DNA from: Anoplopoma fimbria | Lineage: Eukaryota; Chordata; Actinopteri; Perciformes; Anoplopomatidae | NCBI RefSeq assembly: GCF_027596085.1 | Contig: NC_072472.1 | Coordinates: forward strand, 22,277,552-22,341,551 | Direction: 5' to 3' | Length of the DNA: 64,000 nucleotides | In this document: piece after piece, positions 37,567 through 47,923 of the stretch | Layout of the letters: each line of letters opens with the position of its first letter | How positions within the stretch are numbered: position 1 is the first letter of the stretch | The notes under the pieces: generated by a model | Told to the model about the DNA's origin: nothing | What the model saw: only the letters and a program-made list of their open reading frames with translations | Databases searched by the model: none | Program-made: the position numbers and the translations under genes

Positions 37567-38224
37567 TATGTTAGTACCCAATTTATTTTGTTGTAGGGAT
37601 GCAAAACTGCCCAACCGCATCACCTGGATTATAGGGGTATTAGGGTAAAGGAAGCATATACTCTGTTGTGCTTTCCATACTTTCCTTAGCTTTTTTTTTT
37701 TTCGTTTGCTTCTGTGGCATGCGTGTATAACTTTTTAAATCTTTATTTCTATGATTGAACACAGCCTTCCACCATTGTGTATAGGGCTGAAGCTACTCAA
37801 TAACTTTTCTTACAGATATCTCAGAAGACAGAGAAAACACTGTTAAGGTGTTCATGACCAACAAAGGAGGCATGCTGAGAGCAGACATCATTAAGGGCTC
37901 TCTGTCTTTCTAGTCAAATTCAGCCCTCGTTAACTTTTAAAACATCTTGAGAACTTAAGACAAACCAGATTCTCCCTCAAACAACATGTTTTTCCTAATT
38001 CCATTAACTGTTTCAAACCTATTTAAAGGGAACACAACAAAATGTCCAGGCGACCATTTGTGTGTGTTCAAGAAAACATGTCCAAACACAAACTTCCACA
38101 GAGAAACAGTCATTTGAACATTGACACTCACCCGATGAGATTGAACTTGCAGCGTTTTCAGCACAGTGTCATCCTGGAGTGTGCTGGGCTGAGTGGGCTG
38201 CCAGGTCTGTGGAGTGTGTTGCAT
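28214..38224 (-). CDS. exoc3l2: exoc3l2, exocyst complex component 3-like 2 (Sec6 family), thirteen coding exons
   Basis: A member of the Sec6/EXOC3/TNFAIP2 family, relatives of the exocyst subunit that tethers secretory vesicles to the plasma membrane. Exons: 38132-38224 (probable), 35446-35990, 34127-34344, 32892-33642, 32671-32785, 32485-32595, 32302-32402, 31990-32100, 31771-31906, 31375-31497, 31108-31263, 30061-30182 and 28214-28535; phase is kept at all junctions. From the Met at 35966 the product is 928 residues; from the Met at 38224 it is 967. The N-terminal 240 residues are charged and probably disordered. The Sec6-like helical region is roughly 380-880, for example [19 protein letters not shown] and [14 protein letters not shown]. 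The assignment to L2 rests on adjacency to mark4, as in human, and on the long Sec6-type exon series; EXOC3L1 and EXOC3L4 are the alternatives. Confidence 0.88.
28536..30060. other. exoc3l2 intron 12
   Basis: 1.5 kb intron. Contains a dispersed repeat copy near 28900-29060 (see 20270-20640). No exon or other feature recognised in the rest. Confidence 0.6.
28900..29060 (+). repeat. Dispersed repeat, second copy of the 20270 family
   Basis: Shares GTAGAACAAAACGTTAAAA, CTTGTGTTAAACACAGAC and CATCGAACCAAAAACAC with the copy at 20450-20530, with scattered differences. Confidence 0.55.
30061..30182 (-). CDS. exoc3l2: exoc3l2 exon 12
   Basis: 122 bp encoding [20 protein letters not shown] then [19 protein letters not shown]. 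Acceptor CTTCAG, donor GTGAGC, ends in phase 2. The [10 protein letters not shown] motif is typical of the family. Confidence 0.92.
30183..31107. other. exoc3l2 intron 11
   Basis: 925 bp, no exon, repeat or RNA feature recognised. Confidence 0.6.
31108..31263 (-). CDS. exoc3l2: exoc3l2 exon 11
   Basis: 52 codons, [20 protein letters not shown] through [17 protein letters not shown]. Acceptor TGACAG, donor GTAAGT. The VEYVRAIM and Lys/Arg-rich SSKMRKRMA stretch is typical of Sec6-family C-terminal helices. Confidence 0.92.
31375..31497 (-). CDS. exoc3l2: exoc3l2 exon 10
   Basis: 41 codons, [20 protein letters not shown] then [20 protein letters not shown] and Q. Acceptor TTCCAG, donor GTAACA, phase 0. 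Confidence 0.9.
31771..31906 (-). CDS. exoc3l2: exoc3l2 exon 9
   Basis: 136 bp encoding [20 protein letters not shown] then [20 protein letters not shown] and FEHIR. Acceptor CTGTAG, donor GTGAGT, ends in phase 0. Confidence 0.9.
31990..32100 (-). CDS. exoc3l2: exoc3l2 exon 8
   Basis: 111 bp encoding [20 protein letters not shown] then [17 protein letters not shown] second CAG eight bases further in would shift the frame, so the first acceptor is used. Donor GTAGAT. Confidence 0.87.
32302..32402 (-). CDS. exoc3l2: exoc3l2 exon 7
   Basis: 101 bp encoding [20 protein letters not shown] then [13 protein letters not shown]. Acceptor TTCCAG, donor GTGAGT in phase 2. Too short to be listed as an open frame; identified by phase and splice sites. 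Confidence 0.88.
32485..32595 (-). CDS. exoc3l2: exoc3l2 exon 6
   Basis: 37 codons, [20 protein letters not shown] then [17 protein letters not shown]. Acceptor TTTTAG, donor GTATGC, phase 0. Confidence 0.9.
32671..32785 (-). CDS. exoc3l2: exoc3l2 exon 5
   Basis: 115 bp encoding [20 protein letters not shown] and [18 protein letters not shown]. Acceptor GACCAG, donor GTGAGA, ends in phase 0. Confidence 0.9.
32892..33642 (-). CDS. exoc3l2: exoc3l2 exon 4 (large, start of Sec6-like region)
   Basis: 751 bp, the largest coding exon. [20 protein letters not shown] begins a coiled helical part, followed by a Ser/Thr/Pro-rich linker, then the Sec6-like region ending [13 protein letters not shown]. 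Acceptor CCCACAG, donor GTAGGG, phases 1 and 2. Confidence 0.92.
33643..35445. other. exoc3l2 introns 2 and 3 around exon 3
   Basis: Introns of 484 bp (33643-34126) and 1101 bp (34345-35445). The latter has an AT-rich TATAGTA repeat patch at about 35217-35290. Nothing else recognised. Confidence 0.6.
34127..34344 (-). CDS. exoc3l2: exoc3l2 exon 3
   Basis: 218 bp encoding [36 protein letters not shown] and an acidic stretch [11 protein letters not shown]. The Ser residues in basic context (RRPSF, KRESM) look like kinase sites. Donor GTAACA. Confidence 0.88.
35446..35990 (-). CDS. exoc3l2: exoc3l2 exon 2 (MPILKK start)
   Basis: Acceptor TTTTGCAG at 35991. The first in-exon Met is at 35966 ([20 protein letters not shown]), the likely start. 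Contains a DLN/DLK tandem repeat and basic and acidic patches. Donor CG then GTGAGG, phase 2. Confidence 0.85.
35991..38131. other. exoc3l2 intron 1
   Basis: 2.1 kb, strongly AT-rich, with a 60-bp TA microsatellite at 37503-37562. No coding signal. Confidence 0.6.
37503..37562 (+). repeat. (TA)30 microsatellite
   Basis: Perfect TA dinucleotide run of about 60 bp in exoc3l2 intron 1. Confidence 0.95.
38132..38224 (-). CDS. exoc3l2: exoc3l2 probable first exon (alternative start)
   Basis: 31 codons beginning [17 protein letters not shown], ending at a consensus donor (CGG then GTGAGT) in phase 0. It joins in frame to the exon at 35990 (FGKISSAT then MPILKK). It is either coding, giving a 967-residue protein, or a 5' untranslated exon with translation starting at 35966. 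No homologue of these 31 residues is known to me. Confidence 0.5.
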
Positions 38225-40729
38225 GCGTGTGTGTGTGTGCCACCGATGAGTGTGAGAGCGTGTCCGAAGAGCACTCGGTGACTCAAGAGAGCACTGTGGC
38301 TGCCTGTGGTTTCCTGACAGGCTCTATTGTGGTGGAAGGTGATATGTTTTCCTGAGGAAAGGCCCGTCCCGTCCTTTCTCCCCCCTCCTCTTCCCTATGC
38401 CACTGACCCTCCGCCCCCCCACCGCACCCTGGGGACCCTTCTAATTACACTAACTGCACACAGTGGAGGATAGCAAGGAGCGTTCCCCTGCAGTATTTTT
38501 ATGTGTTTTATCAGCTCCACACACCCTGTCTGCGTGTTTGCATAGACTATGTGAGTATTCATTGTGACTGATTGTCTGTAGAAAATTAGAGATTAGGATG
38601 ATTGAGTGGCCTTGACTTTGAAATTCCATTCATGCACCATCATAAGTGTCATCTTCCTCAGCGGAAGACTTTATGTGGACTGATACGAGTTAAAGTGACG
38701 GTCAACACTGGTGGTGCTGCTGGTAGTCTGTGCTTTACTGCAGAGCGTCAAGGTCACACAGAGAACAGAACATTAACAGTTGAAGGATATATGAGATGTG
38801 TGAGCAAAGGGCTCAGAGTTGTGCAATTTAAAACATATAACCAAACAAAGCAAAAACTTAAAAGAGAACCTATGGGAGGCCAAACGTACCTGTAGGCTCT
38901 TCACCGTGGCTCCCCCCTGCCACCTACTGTACAGTCTGGTGAAGGACAACAGGCGGTGTCCCAACCCCAGTGAGCAACCCAACCGACTAACTAATCTGTC
39001 TCGTCATGTGTTGTGTCTCATTCAACATTTGGACATTCTGTCCTCAGCAGGCAAACCTGTAATCCAACATGACCTTTCTCTACCGTTTTTTAATTTTAAA
39101 TTCCAAAACAGAACAAATCAGGAAATCAACATACACATATGGTCAGATTAAACAACAGAGATTTACTTGGGATGCTGTCCCAGCATAATCACTTATATTC
39201 TTGAACAAGACATTTTTTTTAATAATAAAATAGATAAAATAAACATATAAAATAAATAAAACTTAAACATATGAGAAACAATTACAGAGAATGCTTACTG
39301 AGCAAATCAAGCACAATCTTCATTCTTCTTAACCTGCATTTAGTAACCTATACTGCGGTGCTGAACAGCTATCGATTTATTATGATGTTTATATATGAAA
39401 AATACTCATTGTGCTCCGAAATAACTACAAGTCCCCAAAAAGCACTGAACTTTATACTTCTTCCTGTGTGTCCTTGAAATGTTACAGCTTACGTTAGCAG
39501 ATTTTGATGTGACTCACAATATAGAACAATTCAAATATGATGCATTATTATACATTAAACTTGCGTGATATATTGACAGCTCCACCTTGAGCTGACTCAA
39601 GTAAACATTTGAAGGCAGGACTTTTACTGTGGGTTATACATAGTTTTACTATTCATAGTTAATAGTCTTTCTGTAGAAGCATTTTGAGTTGTTCTTCCAC
39701 TGCCACTGCCAATACCAACATTCCCAGTTAGAGAAAGGGTGAAAGTAAAGCTGCGGCTCTCAAATCACTGAATCTTTGTCTGAACAACACACTCAAACCC
39801 ATTGCCCAAATCAAGGCTACTTGCTATCAGAAACATCTTTAAGTAATTTCCAAACAAGTGTATTGAACACATACTTTGGCATAACCGCTGCGGTTTGTAA
39901 AGTAGAGCGGGAATTAGATTAGCGGAGGGATTTACCTGGCGGTAACTTTGTAAATGTTACAAGTTAGAAGATGGTCTAGTGGAGAAATAATAAATCATAC
40001 TTAAGGGGATGCACCCCCGTCATTTACTGGTATTGAGGCAGACATGCAAAAAAGGTGCCATAGTCCAACCAAGGATCTTGGATTATGTGACATGTGTTTT
40101 AACCAGTCAGCTACCAGGGTGGTCCAGGTAATCTAAAACACAACAAGATCCACAGTGAAGCATGAAGCTGTGATGACTGTGTGATGCAGCCATGATGGGT
40201 CATTTTAGGAGGTCAGCCATTGTCTGTTTCAATCATTGACGAAGTGCATCGTGGGAAGAGACATGAATGTAGTCCTTATTTTATAAAAACTGAAGCGTCA
40301 CTGTGGTCAGCAGAAGAATCACACTGATAAAAGCTTCTTTACACACAGCTTCTACGTTTAACTTTTTATTAAGATTAAGTAAACATTTAGGGCCATTATC
40401 GTTTTGATTTTCCATAGGCCCAGATGTTACATGTAATCACCTGCGTGGGATCTTGCTTTGTATTTTTCTTTACCCTACAAATTGCTGTGTAAGGCATGAA
40501 TGCATTTTGTCTGAATATATAGATTTTTGCTCTTTCATCCCTCCTGCACAGGTTGTGTACAAACATTGGAAGTGGACACCATGTACTAGGGATGATGTAG
40601 AATTTCTGTGACCTTATACTGTTACTTACCAAAGTAACCGATCCTCATACAATGGTTCCTATGATATCTTTCGGAATGAGTAACTCATTTTTTGTGCCTT
40701 TTCCTATAAAGCCAGAAACTCGTGTCAAT

Positions 40730-40860
40730 GCCCGCTCGTAACATGCATACGGTCTTTTCAGAATAAACTTCCGTCTTCACAGGAAACAACTTAGTTAGGT
40801 TTAAGCAACAAAACTACTTAGTTAGGTTAGGAAAGTATAAATAATATATCAACATAATTG
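40730..40860 (+). repeat. Dispersed repeat fragment, related to 41850-42115
   Basis: Contains TAGTTAGGTTTAAGCAACAA and AACTACTTAGTTAGGTTAGG, matching TTAGGTTTAGGCAACAAAAC and TACTTGGTTAAGCTTAGAAA at 41873-41903. Boundaries approximate. Confidence 0.55.
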
Positions 40861-41849
40861 CCATTACCTAAGGATGCAAGTTACCTTCAAGATTACGCTG
40901 ATGACGTACAAGATCATTTTGTGGGATATCTACGAATTACGCCGCATGCACAACTCGTACAGCACTAATCAAACTGGTACTGTCTTTTTTCAAACTGTTC
41001 AGATGATCCACACATCCCATGCCAAAGCACACCATAGTACAATAAACATTGTCACCCACAGTGAGAGAAATTGTTTTATTAGTAATTCCTGCAAAAGACT
41101 AGTGTCTCTACAAAATCAAAATGTAGTAACACATCTCAAAAACAGAAGGGATGAATTACAGTGAAATATTACAAAGCTACAGTGCGTATGCAATGCATCG
41201 GTGTCACAACATAGTGGTTTGTTGGGTCTATCTCCGTGTCCTGTAATCATGATAATAAATAACATTCATGACCGTCATAATCTAACAGATGTTAAATAAG
41301 ACAGATGTGCATCTTATATGTGTTGATAAAGAGCAAAATAATGACAGCTTGTTCCATTCAAGTAAAAGTGAGAGTCACAAGTTTTGGTGCTTCAAAAACT
41401 ATTTGTCTTTTGGGAATACTGTGAGTGGGAAAATGAATATTCCTATGACACATTTATTTTTGTATGTTTACTGACTATTTGTGATAAATGTCATCTGGAG
41501 AGTGAAGCCCATACTCTAAGACCATCTATAGACTTTACTACTATTTCATGTCTTATCCTTGGCCTATAGAGTGCTGGAGGAATGATGTATTTTGTAGGCC
41601 ACCCAGGAAGTTCCCTCGACATAAAAGCTGACGAATTTAATATTGCACTACAAAAAGTGAAATGTGGTTACAGAACTGATTTCTGGCCAACCCAGTCGGC
41701 AGAAGATTTTTCGCCATTGTATGTTTTTGCAAAACACTGGATACGATGAATGTTGACGTTTCTGATACTAAACTAAGTTTTATTAAATTGTTTTTTATCA
41801 ACCTCGTATCACGCTTGTAGAAATGCACAATAACAAATTGTCTAACATT

Positions 41850-42115
41850 GTGGAACCATTGGTTAGGTTTAGGCAACAAAACTACTTGGTTAAGCTTAGA
41901 AAAAAGATCATGGTTTGCGTTCAAATAATAAAGTAACGTAACGACGTAATTAGCGTAAACAAATAACAACTAGAATTCCACATTATATTACGTAACAAGC
42001 ATAACAACTCTACGTAACAATGGTAAAATCATTGCATTCTTTTGGTTTCATAGAGGACTCAAACCGAGGTCTCCTGGACCAAAGTCCTGTGTTTGTTTAT
42101 ACCACATCCTTTGCT
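41850..42115 (-). mobile_element. Probable SINE-like element with a B-box
   Basis: The right part, read on the minus strand, contains GGTTTGAGTCC (42055-42065), one mismatch from the Pol III B box GGTTCGANTCC, preceded by GGACTTTGGTCCAGGAGACC, like the 3' half of a tRNA. The left part is the TTAGGTTTAGGCAACAAAAC repeat shared with 40730-40860. No A box was confirmed. Orientation is inferred from the B box. Confidence 0.45.
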
Positions 42116-42481
42116 ATACTAGTTCGTCACTCGTTCTGACTGAATACAAAATCTTGACCTGCCAGATGGTTTGTTGCAACGAACCATCTGAATAGCAGTC
42201 ATTGGAAACTGCCTGGCAAAGGATAGGCACCAGAAATACCTGGCAGGTGATTGGATGAACCACCTGTCAATCAAACTGCATTAAGTCGGTAGAAGAGCGA
42301 AAACCTCTATTCTATCAAGAAAATACTTCAGTGTCGTTCTTTGCTCTTCTTTCAATGAAGAAATACTCTCCAATTCTGATATAACTGATGCTATTAGCAT
42401 CTATGCTAACCTCTTCAGGAGGTCTAGGACTCATTCCTGCAGCACTCTATTATCCACTCATGAGAAATGTCACAAATAGCT

Positions 42482-42487
42482 TTTATT
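42482..42487 (-). terminator. Candidate poly-A signal of ppp1r14a
   Basis: AATAAA on the minus strand, 295 bp beyond the stop codon; the nearest hexamer noticed. Confidence 0.45.
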
Positions 42488-42781
42488 TTAAGTGGTTAAA
42501 GGAATAGTTTGACATTATGCGCAAAGTAAAAACTGTTGGCTATGTGCAGGACTATTTCTCAGTCAGGAGCAGTGACTTCCTCAAGCTTCATCATCACTGT
42601 GAAGTTGCAGTAGCAGTGACTCCACAAGATAAAACATCTTAATTAGTGAGATTTTTAGGGCAATTCTTTTCCTTCTTTGCCTTCCACAGTACAACAGACC
42701 TGTTGTTTTCTGTTGTCGCGTCATGGCAGCAAGTGCACTGTGTCACGGTTGAAGTGCACGGATGGGGGGTGGGGGGCGGCG

Positions 42782-42955
42782 TCAGAGAGTCTGGTTCTGG
42801 CCTCGGGTGTGCTGGGAGTGTTGTGGGTTGTTAAAGTGGTAGGGCTCGTGGCGGGGGTGGCTGTGGCAGATGACCGGATGCTCGATGCCCTCACTCTGCA
42901 GCTCGTCCTGCTTGTGAACTCCCTCCAGCTTCGCCACCAGCTCTCTGATGAAGGT
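42782..42955 (-). CDS. ppp1r14a: ppp1r14a exon 4
   Basis: TFIRELVAKLEGVHKQDELQ then a His/Pro/Asn-rich tail ending GQNQTL and a stop. Acceptor CCTCAG. Confidence 0.93.
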   Translation of the reverse strand, partial: TFIRELVAKLEGVHKQDELQSEGIEHPVICHSHPRHEPYHFNNPQHSQHTRGQNQTL

Positions 42956-45900
42956 CTGAGGAGGAGCAGGGGTCACATGGAGCAAGAAAGTGCTCCAGTA
43001 AGTCTTTTACATCTGTCAGTGCGACCACAATCGGTTATTTGACAATGTAAGTTAGTATTTTCTGTCAACCTTTTATATTTTCAATGAGAGTCCTGATTCC
43101 CCCAATAGCTTATTTAATATCCATGCTGGACTTGACATCTAGCACGTACACAACAAATCAATTATTTCCGTTATTTGTGTAACATTTGGTAAAAAAAACA
43201 AACAAAAAAAATGTTTTAGAAAAAAATATCTTTTTTTAAATGAGAACAAACAGAAACATTTTGCCATTGGGCTTGAAGCTTTGAGCCATGACAAGAAATT
43301 GAAGAGCATTGAGAGACGGACTAACACATTGTTGTTTTTGGTCTTTTCAAGGGATTTGCTGGCATTTAGTAAAAAAATAAAGGATATCACAAACCTTTTC
43401 CTTTAACTATTTAATTACCGTAACTTCTCTGCTAAATTAATTGAAGCTAAACTGATGCCAAAGTTCTTCTCTTCAGCACCTAAACAAACGGCAATCACGA
43501 GTGAAGTAGCAAAAATAGTGGTAAATAAATGTAGCGTGTAGTAATTTCCACCACCTTTTTGCTGAGTGTTTTGACTGTTTGTATGTCCATATATGGAAAA
43601 GGGCCCTGGAGAGCAGCAGAGTCCCGGGATGATGACCCGAAGGCCACTGAGGAGGAAGTTCAAACTCCACTATTCTACTGTTTGAGTTGTGATGTAAATG
43701 TGTTGCTCATGAGTTACTCTTTAACACTGAAAATAAATTACCAGACTGTAATGTCAATGCACATGCCAGACAACTACACTTCTTTTTAGCAACACATTTG
43801 GTTCACCTGTTCTACTGCTTACTTTGTATAATGGTGAGTTTACAGCCTGATGTATCCAGATACGGTGTGTTATGGCAACAGTACAAGTACTGGGCAAAAC
43901 AGGTCTTTAATTAATACTAACTGTAAACATTTGTTTGACAACCGATTCATTAATGTTTCATTTTCATAGACATTCACCAGCAATAGTAAAGTTGATTCTA
44001 GTCTTGGCCGCTCATTTTACTTTACAATAAAAAAAGAAGCCAAGGAAGTGGAGAGCAGCTGAGTGGAAATCTCACACAAGCAATGGAAGTTAGAGAGAGC
44101 CCCCATGCCTGTAGATACTAACTCAGGCAGCATGATGTGGCGCATTTCTTGGAAACCTTTTTAGTGGCAAGCAGCTCTGTTTGTTTATGTGAACAGTCAA
44201 GTGTTCCTCCTTTTCATACGAGCCATTAGGAGCTACCCTTCTAAACACACTTCAATGAAAGTGAAGGGGAACAAAATCCAAAACCCAAACATACAATCAA
44301 TAGTTTATCTGACAAATCAATCTTCTAATGTTAGTCTTTTTAGTATGTGTTGCTGTCCATCCACGGCGGCTCAACATTACACAAGCTGTTCTATAAAAAT
44401 GTAACTTTTGAAGACACCAACTTCATTTGATACCTCAGACTTGTTGAAGACTCATAAGAAACACAGATACACTCTGGGATTTTTTTTTTGCATGGAACAA
44501 AGACTGTGAACTTTAGAATTGTAACCATATGAAACATGTTTCATAGCACATCGCCTCCACGTGGCTCTCAAGGTGGTGACAGCTGAGCCAGCAGCTAGAA
44601 GCTAACGGTGCTACCAGCGGAGCAGAGATACCAGTGTTTATCTGTGGGTGCTACGCGTTCAAAGAAGGTAAGACGCCACACACAGGAGCTTTAATGTCCA
44701 GATTAAACAAGAGGAATGATTATGGCAAAACAAAAACTTGTTTCAATATGCATATGGACAAGTATTGGTCTAAGACAGACTTGAATATGAACTTACGTTT
44801 TAACGAGGCTCCACACCAGAGTCCAATAAACTAAGTCTGAGTAAGAAAAGAAGCAGCTACACTGACCCTTCCTGCTCTTTTGCCTCTGTGTTTGCATCTC
44901 TGACCACCATGCCAGGGCGAGGCTAACTCTCGAGTCCAGAAAGACTCAATTGTTTTAGGCTTAAAATGGAGCGTGAAAGGCCGAGAGGGCACAGAAAGCC
45001 ATTGTTGATGGATGTGGAGTGACTGCGGGACGAGGTGTCAGAAGCTGCATCTTCATTTTAGGTGCATGTGACCAGTGTGTGAGTGCATGCAGGTATACTG
45101 TATTGCATTATGTAATGCATCATTATGTCATTTAACAAATTAAATTCCCAAGTAAGAACATACCTCTGTGTTGTTACTGCACCTTCGAAGAAGCTCCTGT
45201 CGAGAAAAGGGGGATTATGTTGAAACTATTAACAATACTGTAAAATATTATACCGTTTTATATACAGGCAGGTTATGTTACCTGTAACTTTTTGACTCGC
45301 TCCTCATCATTAGGCAGGTCAATCAGGTCATCAATGTTCACCTCGTCTGGCATATCCCCTTCCTGATGTAAACACACAATCTGAATGAGTCACCATACAC
45401 AATGTCATCACACATCTTTCATCTGGATTCAGCTGACTGAACCTTGCTTCCCCAGACTTCCTCCTTTATGTCTTCAAAGTGTCTCTATAGCACCATTTAT
45501 TCCATTGCTTCATTGAAACTTACAGTAAATCACACTTCTAGTGAGTGAAACCTTCAAACCCACACAGTTATTTTTTATAGCTGCATCCTTACTTAAAATG
45601 AAAAAAATTGGAGGATAATGGAAGATGTTATCCTGTTATTCAGCCCAACATATCTGTGATTGTTTAAAACCTTTTTGGATCTTTATTCCTTTAAAAAGGA
45701 CGAGTGAGTAGGATTCAGAGACATCTAGCTGTGAAGTTGCAGATTGCAACCAGCAGAAACTTTTCCAGTGTGTAGTAGAATAGTGACCGATGTGAAAACG
45801 TGGATATGAACAGCTCATTTTAAACGAAAACACTGCAATTCTTACATTCTCACACTAAAGATAACATACATAAATATTATATTGCATTTCTGCTGAAGAA

Positions 45901-47870
45901 ACACACTGGCCCATTAAACTCAATTTGAATATTTAAAGAAATAGTTCAACCAACATTAATTGATTTTGAGTCCAATTCACCTTGAGGTACTTATGAGGTT
46001 GAAAAACTGGAAAGTCTGGTACCTTCACTTAGGTCTACAAGATATTCTTCGTATGTGAACCATATGTAACATGCGACTGAAGACCTGAATCCAAAGCCTG
46101 CACATATTGCACATCCATCACTTGCATGTTTAGACTGTATACGATACTGTTCCAGTATCGCATGTTAATGCGATACTGGAACAGTGGCTCGCTATGTTTG
46201 AACAAACAGCCATTGTACCAGCTGAGCAGGGCAAAAAGGGACAGTCCCATCCACACCACTGCACTGACTGGGTCATTCCCTTGACACATACAGGACTCCA
46301 GCTCTACAGCCAGCCACCTTCATCTGAACAAAATTATAATTGTCTGTTAGTTAGGCTATCATAATTGGCCATATTACAACAATAAAACAGATTTCAAATA
46401 TTTAAAGGGGACACATTATGAAAAAGTAACTTCTTCAGAGCTTGTGCACATACATTCTGGAGCGCCCACTGACCCCCCAGGCTGTGAAATAACCCAGCCC
46501 AGCCAGGTTGTTTGTGGGCTGCTTTTTTGTGGGATTGGCTCGTCAAATCACAGCAAACATGTGATTTGACGAACCAATCAGATCTGGCTCCCCTTCCTAT
46601 GTCACATGCATGCTCATTAGAAAACACTGACATGCTGTCTCAGTATCTCCACCCACAACTTGACAACTACATTTACAAAGGTGCGCTGTATTTCTGGAAA
46701 TACAATTAGAGCAGACTGGGATTCTTTTTAAAGGGGGTTCTTAAAGAGACAGGCACTAAAAATCTGAGCGTTTGAATCAGAGGGTGAATACAGGTATTTA
46801 AAAAAAGACACCTAGAGAAAAATAAAGTGTTTTTTGAACAATACCGAATGTAAACATGTTCTAGTAGAAACCCAAAACACAAGAATGAACCTGAAAATGA
46901 GTTTCCAAAACAACCATGTGCTCCTTTAATATTACATGAAAATTAACGTTTCAGATAAGCAGTTCATGAATATGCCACCGTTCTCTGTGAAACCTGGGCC
47001 CTGTTTGGTTCCTTTTGCTTCACAGAGCAGCCTTATCATTGAGATAATCTCCTGAATTCTATTTTACTCGCAATCAACATATTTGGCTCTCACGACACTG
47101 CATGTAGTGGTAAAAAAAAGTCCCCTCTCCATGTCCCCCTCATGAGAGACCACTAACTGCTCCCGCCGGCCACCTCAGCAGCCAGATGTGCAAGTGTTTA
47201 CCTCCTCATGGGACCTTTTTATACAACGACGCCTTCCTTCCCCCATAACCTTTCCCTCTTTCCAAATCGTTCTTCCTTCTCTCGGTTCCACACTGCCCAT
47301 TTAAGGCCAGTCCAGAGGAAGATATAGATCTCCGAGAAGAGGACAGGCATGGACCTCACATCTACAGGATGTTTATGGCCTTGTAAGGAGAACTAGACTG
47401 CCCCACCTCTCCTCTCCACCGGTCCCACCTCATAGATCACCCACAGGAGGCCTAAAGTTGAGTCCCAGGACTGTGTCATCTCAATGTGCCTTCATGTCAT
47501 ATTCAAGTATAATAACTTTATATTTAAAGCTATCTGACATATTTCACAGTAGGGAGTTACACATTTAAAAAAATGTTTTTTGAGAATGTTTTGATAGTCT
47601 TTGGTCATATCATAAAACACAGTGGGACATATTCTAAGAAAAAGCAGAGCAGCCTAAGGAGATTCTATCTGGTCCACTCACCTGACCCGAGTACAGCCGG
47701 TCCAGGCTCTCATCGACCCACTTCTCCACGTCCAGCCGCCTCTGCAGCTCCCTCCGGTTGTACTTCACGGTGACCCGGGCGTGCCTCTTCGGGATGGAAC
47801 CGCCGTGGTCCAGGAACAACCCCGGATCCGATGAATTCAGTTCGTCCGCCTCAGTCCGATCGGCTGCCAT
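42782..47870 (-). CDS. ppp1r14a: ppp1r14a, protein phosphatase 1 inhibitor subunit 14A (CPI-17)
   Basis: Encodes the small cytosolic inhibitor of myosin light-chain phosphatase (PP1c with MYPT1). When phosphorylated by PKC or ROCK, it raises smooth-muscle calcium sensitivity. Exons 47682-47870, 45282-45362, 45164-45196 and 42782-42955, all phase 0, give 158 residues; human CPI-17 has 147. The PHIN core is clear: KRHARVTVKYNRRELQRRLD then VEKWVDESLDRLYSGQ, with Thr 34 at the position of the activating Thr 38 in human. EGDMPDEVNIDDLIDLPNDE and TFIRELVAKLEGVHKQDEL complete it. KRHARVTVKY and ELQRRLDVEKW favour 14A over 14B/14C. The His-rich C-terminal tail is not recognisable. Confidence 0.95.
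42956..45163. other. ppp1r14a intron 3
   Basis: 2.2 kb. A repeat fragment near 44555-44640 is similar to 61410-61500; nothing else recognised. Confidence 0.6.
44555..44640 (+). repeat. Dispersed repeat fragment, related to 61410-61500
   Basis: GGTGACAGCTGAGCCAGCAG then CTAGAAGCTAACGGTGCTAC matches ACGACTGAGCTGGCAGCCTG and AAGCTAATGGTGCTAACAGC at 61430-61470. Confidence 0.5.
45164..45196 (-). CDS. ppp1r14a: ppp1r14a exon 3 (microexon, 33 bp)
   Basis: 11 codons, ELLRRCSNNTE, matching the ELL-CxxPxE segment of the family. Acceptor TCGACAG, donor GTATGT. Phase 0 on both sides. Confidence 0.88.
45282..45362 (-). CDS. ppp1r14a: ppp1r14a exon 2
   Basis: 27 codons, EGDMPDEVNIDDLIDLPNDE then ERVKKLQ. 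Acceptor ACATCAG, donor GTAACA. Found by family motif; too short to stand out as an open frame. Confidence 0.93.
46146..46185. repeat. Perfect 18-bp inverted repeat with 4-base loop
   Basis: Left arm ACTGTTCCAGTATCGCAT (46146-46163), loop GTTA, right arm ATGCGATACTGGAACAGT (46168-46185). The left arm lies in a further small inverted repeat, CGATACT/AGTATCG. Confidence 0.95.
46401..46930 (+). mobile_element. MITE-like non-autonomous DNA element
   Basis: Left end TTTAAAGGGGACACATTATG and right end CATGTGCTCCTTTAATA are imperfect inverted copies of each other. Length is about 530 bp, with no coding capacity. This fits the common fish element with AAAGGGGAC termini. Another terminus of the same kind is at 10558-10581. 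Superfamily not assigned, and target-site duplication not verified. Confidence 0.65.
47682..47870 (-). CDS. ppp1r14a: ppp1r14a exon 1
   Basis: 63 codons, MAADRTEADELNSSDPGLFL through DESLDRLYSGQ, with the inhibitory Thr 34. The ATG is the first in frame. Donor CAG then GTGAGT. Confidence 0.95.
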
Positions 47871-47919
47871 GGCTGGTCTGGTCTGGACTGGTCCGACTGG
47901 TTTCGTGTCCCTTTTTCAA

Positions 47920-47923
<4 letters not shown>

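Larger units (their letters stand above)
38225..42781. other. Intergenic region between exoc3l2 and ppp1r14a
   Basis: 4.6 kb. The first few hundred bases should hold the exoc3l2 promoter; no certain TATA box was assigned. Further right are two related repeat copies (40730-40860 and 41850-42115) and the ppp1r14a 3' UTR. 38600-40700 shows nothing recognisable. Confidence 0.6.
45363..47681. other. ppp1r14a intron 1
   Basis: 2.3 kb intron, containing a perfect inverted repeat (46146-46185) and a MITE-like element (46401-46930). The rest is unremarkable. Confidence 0.65.
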
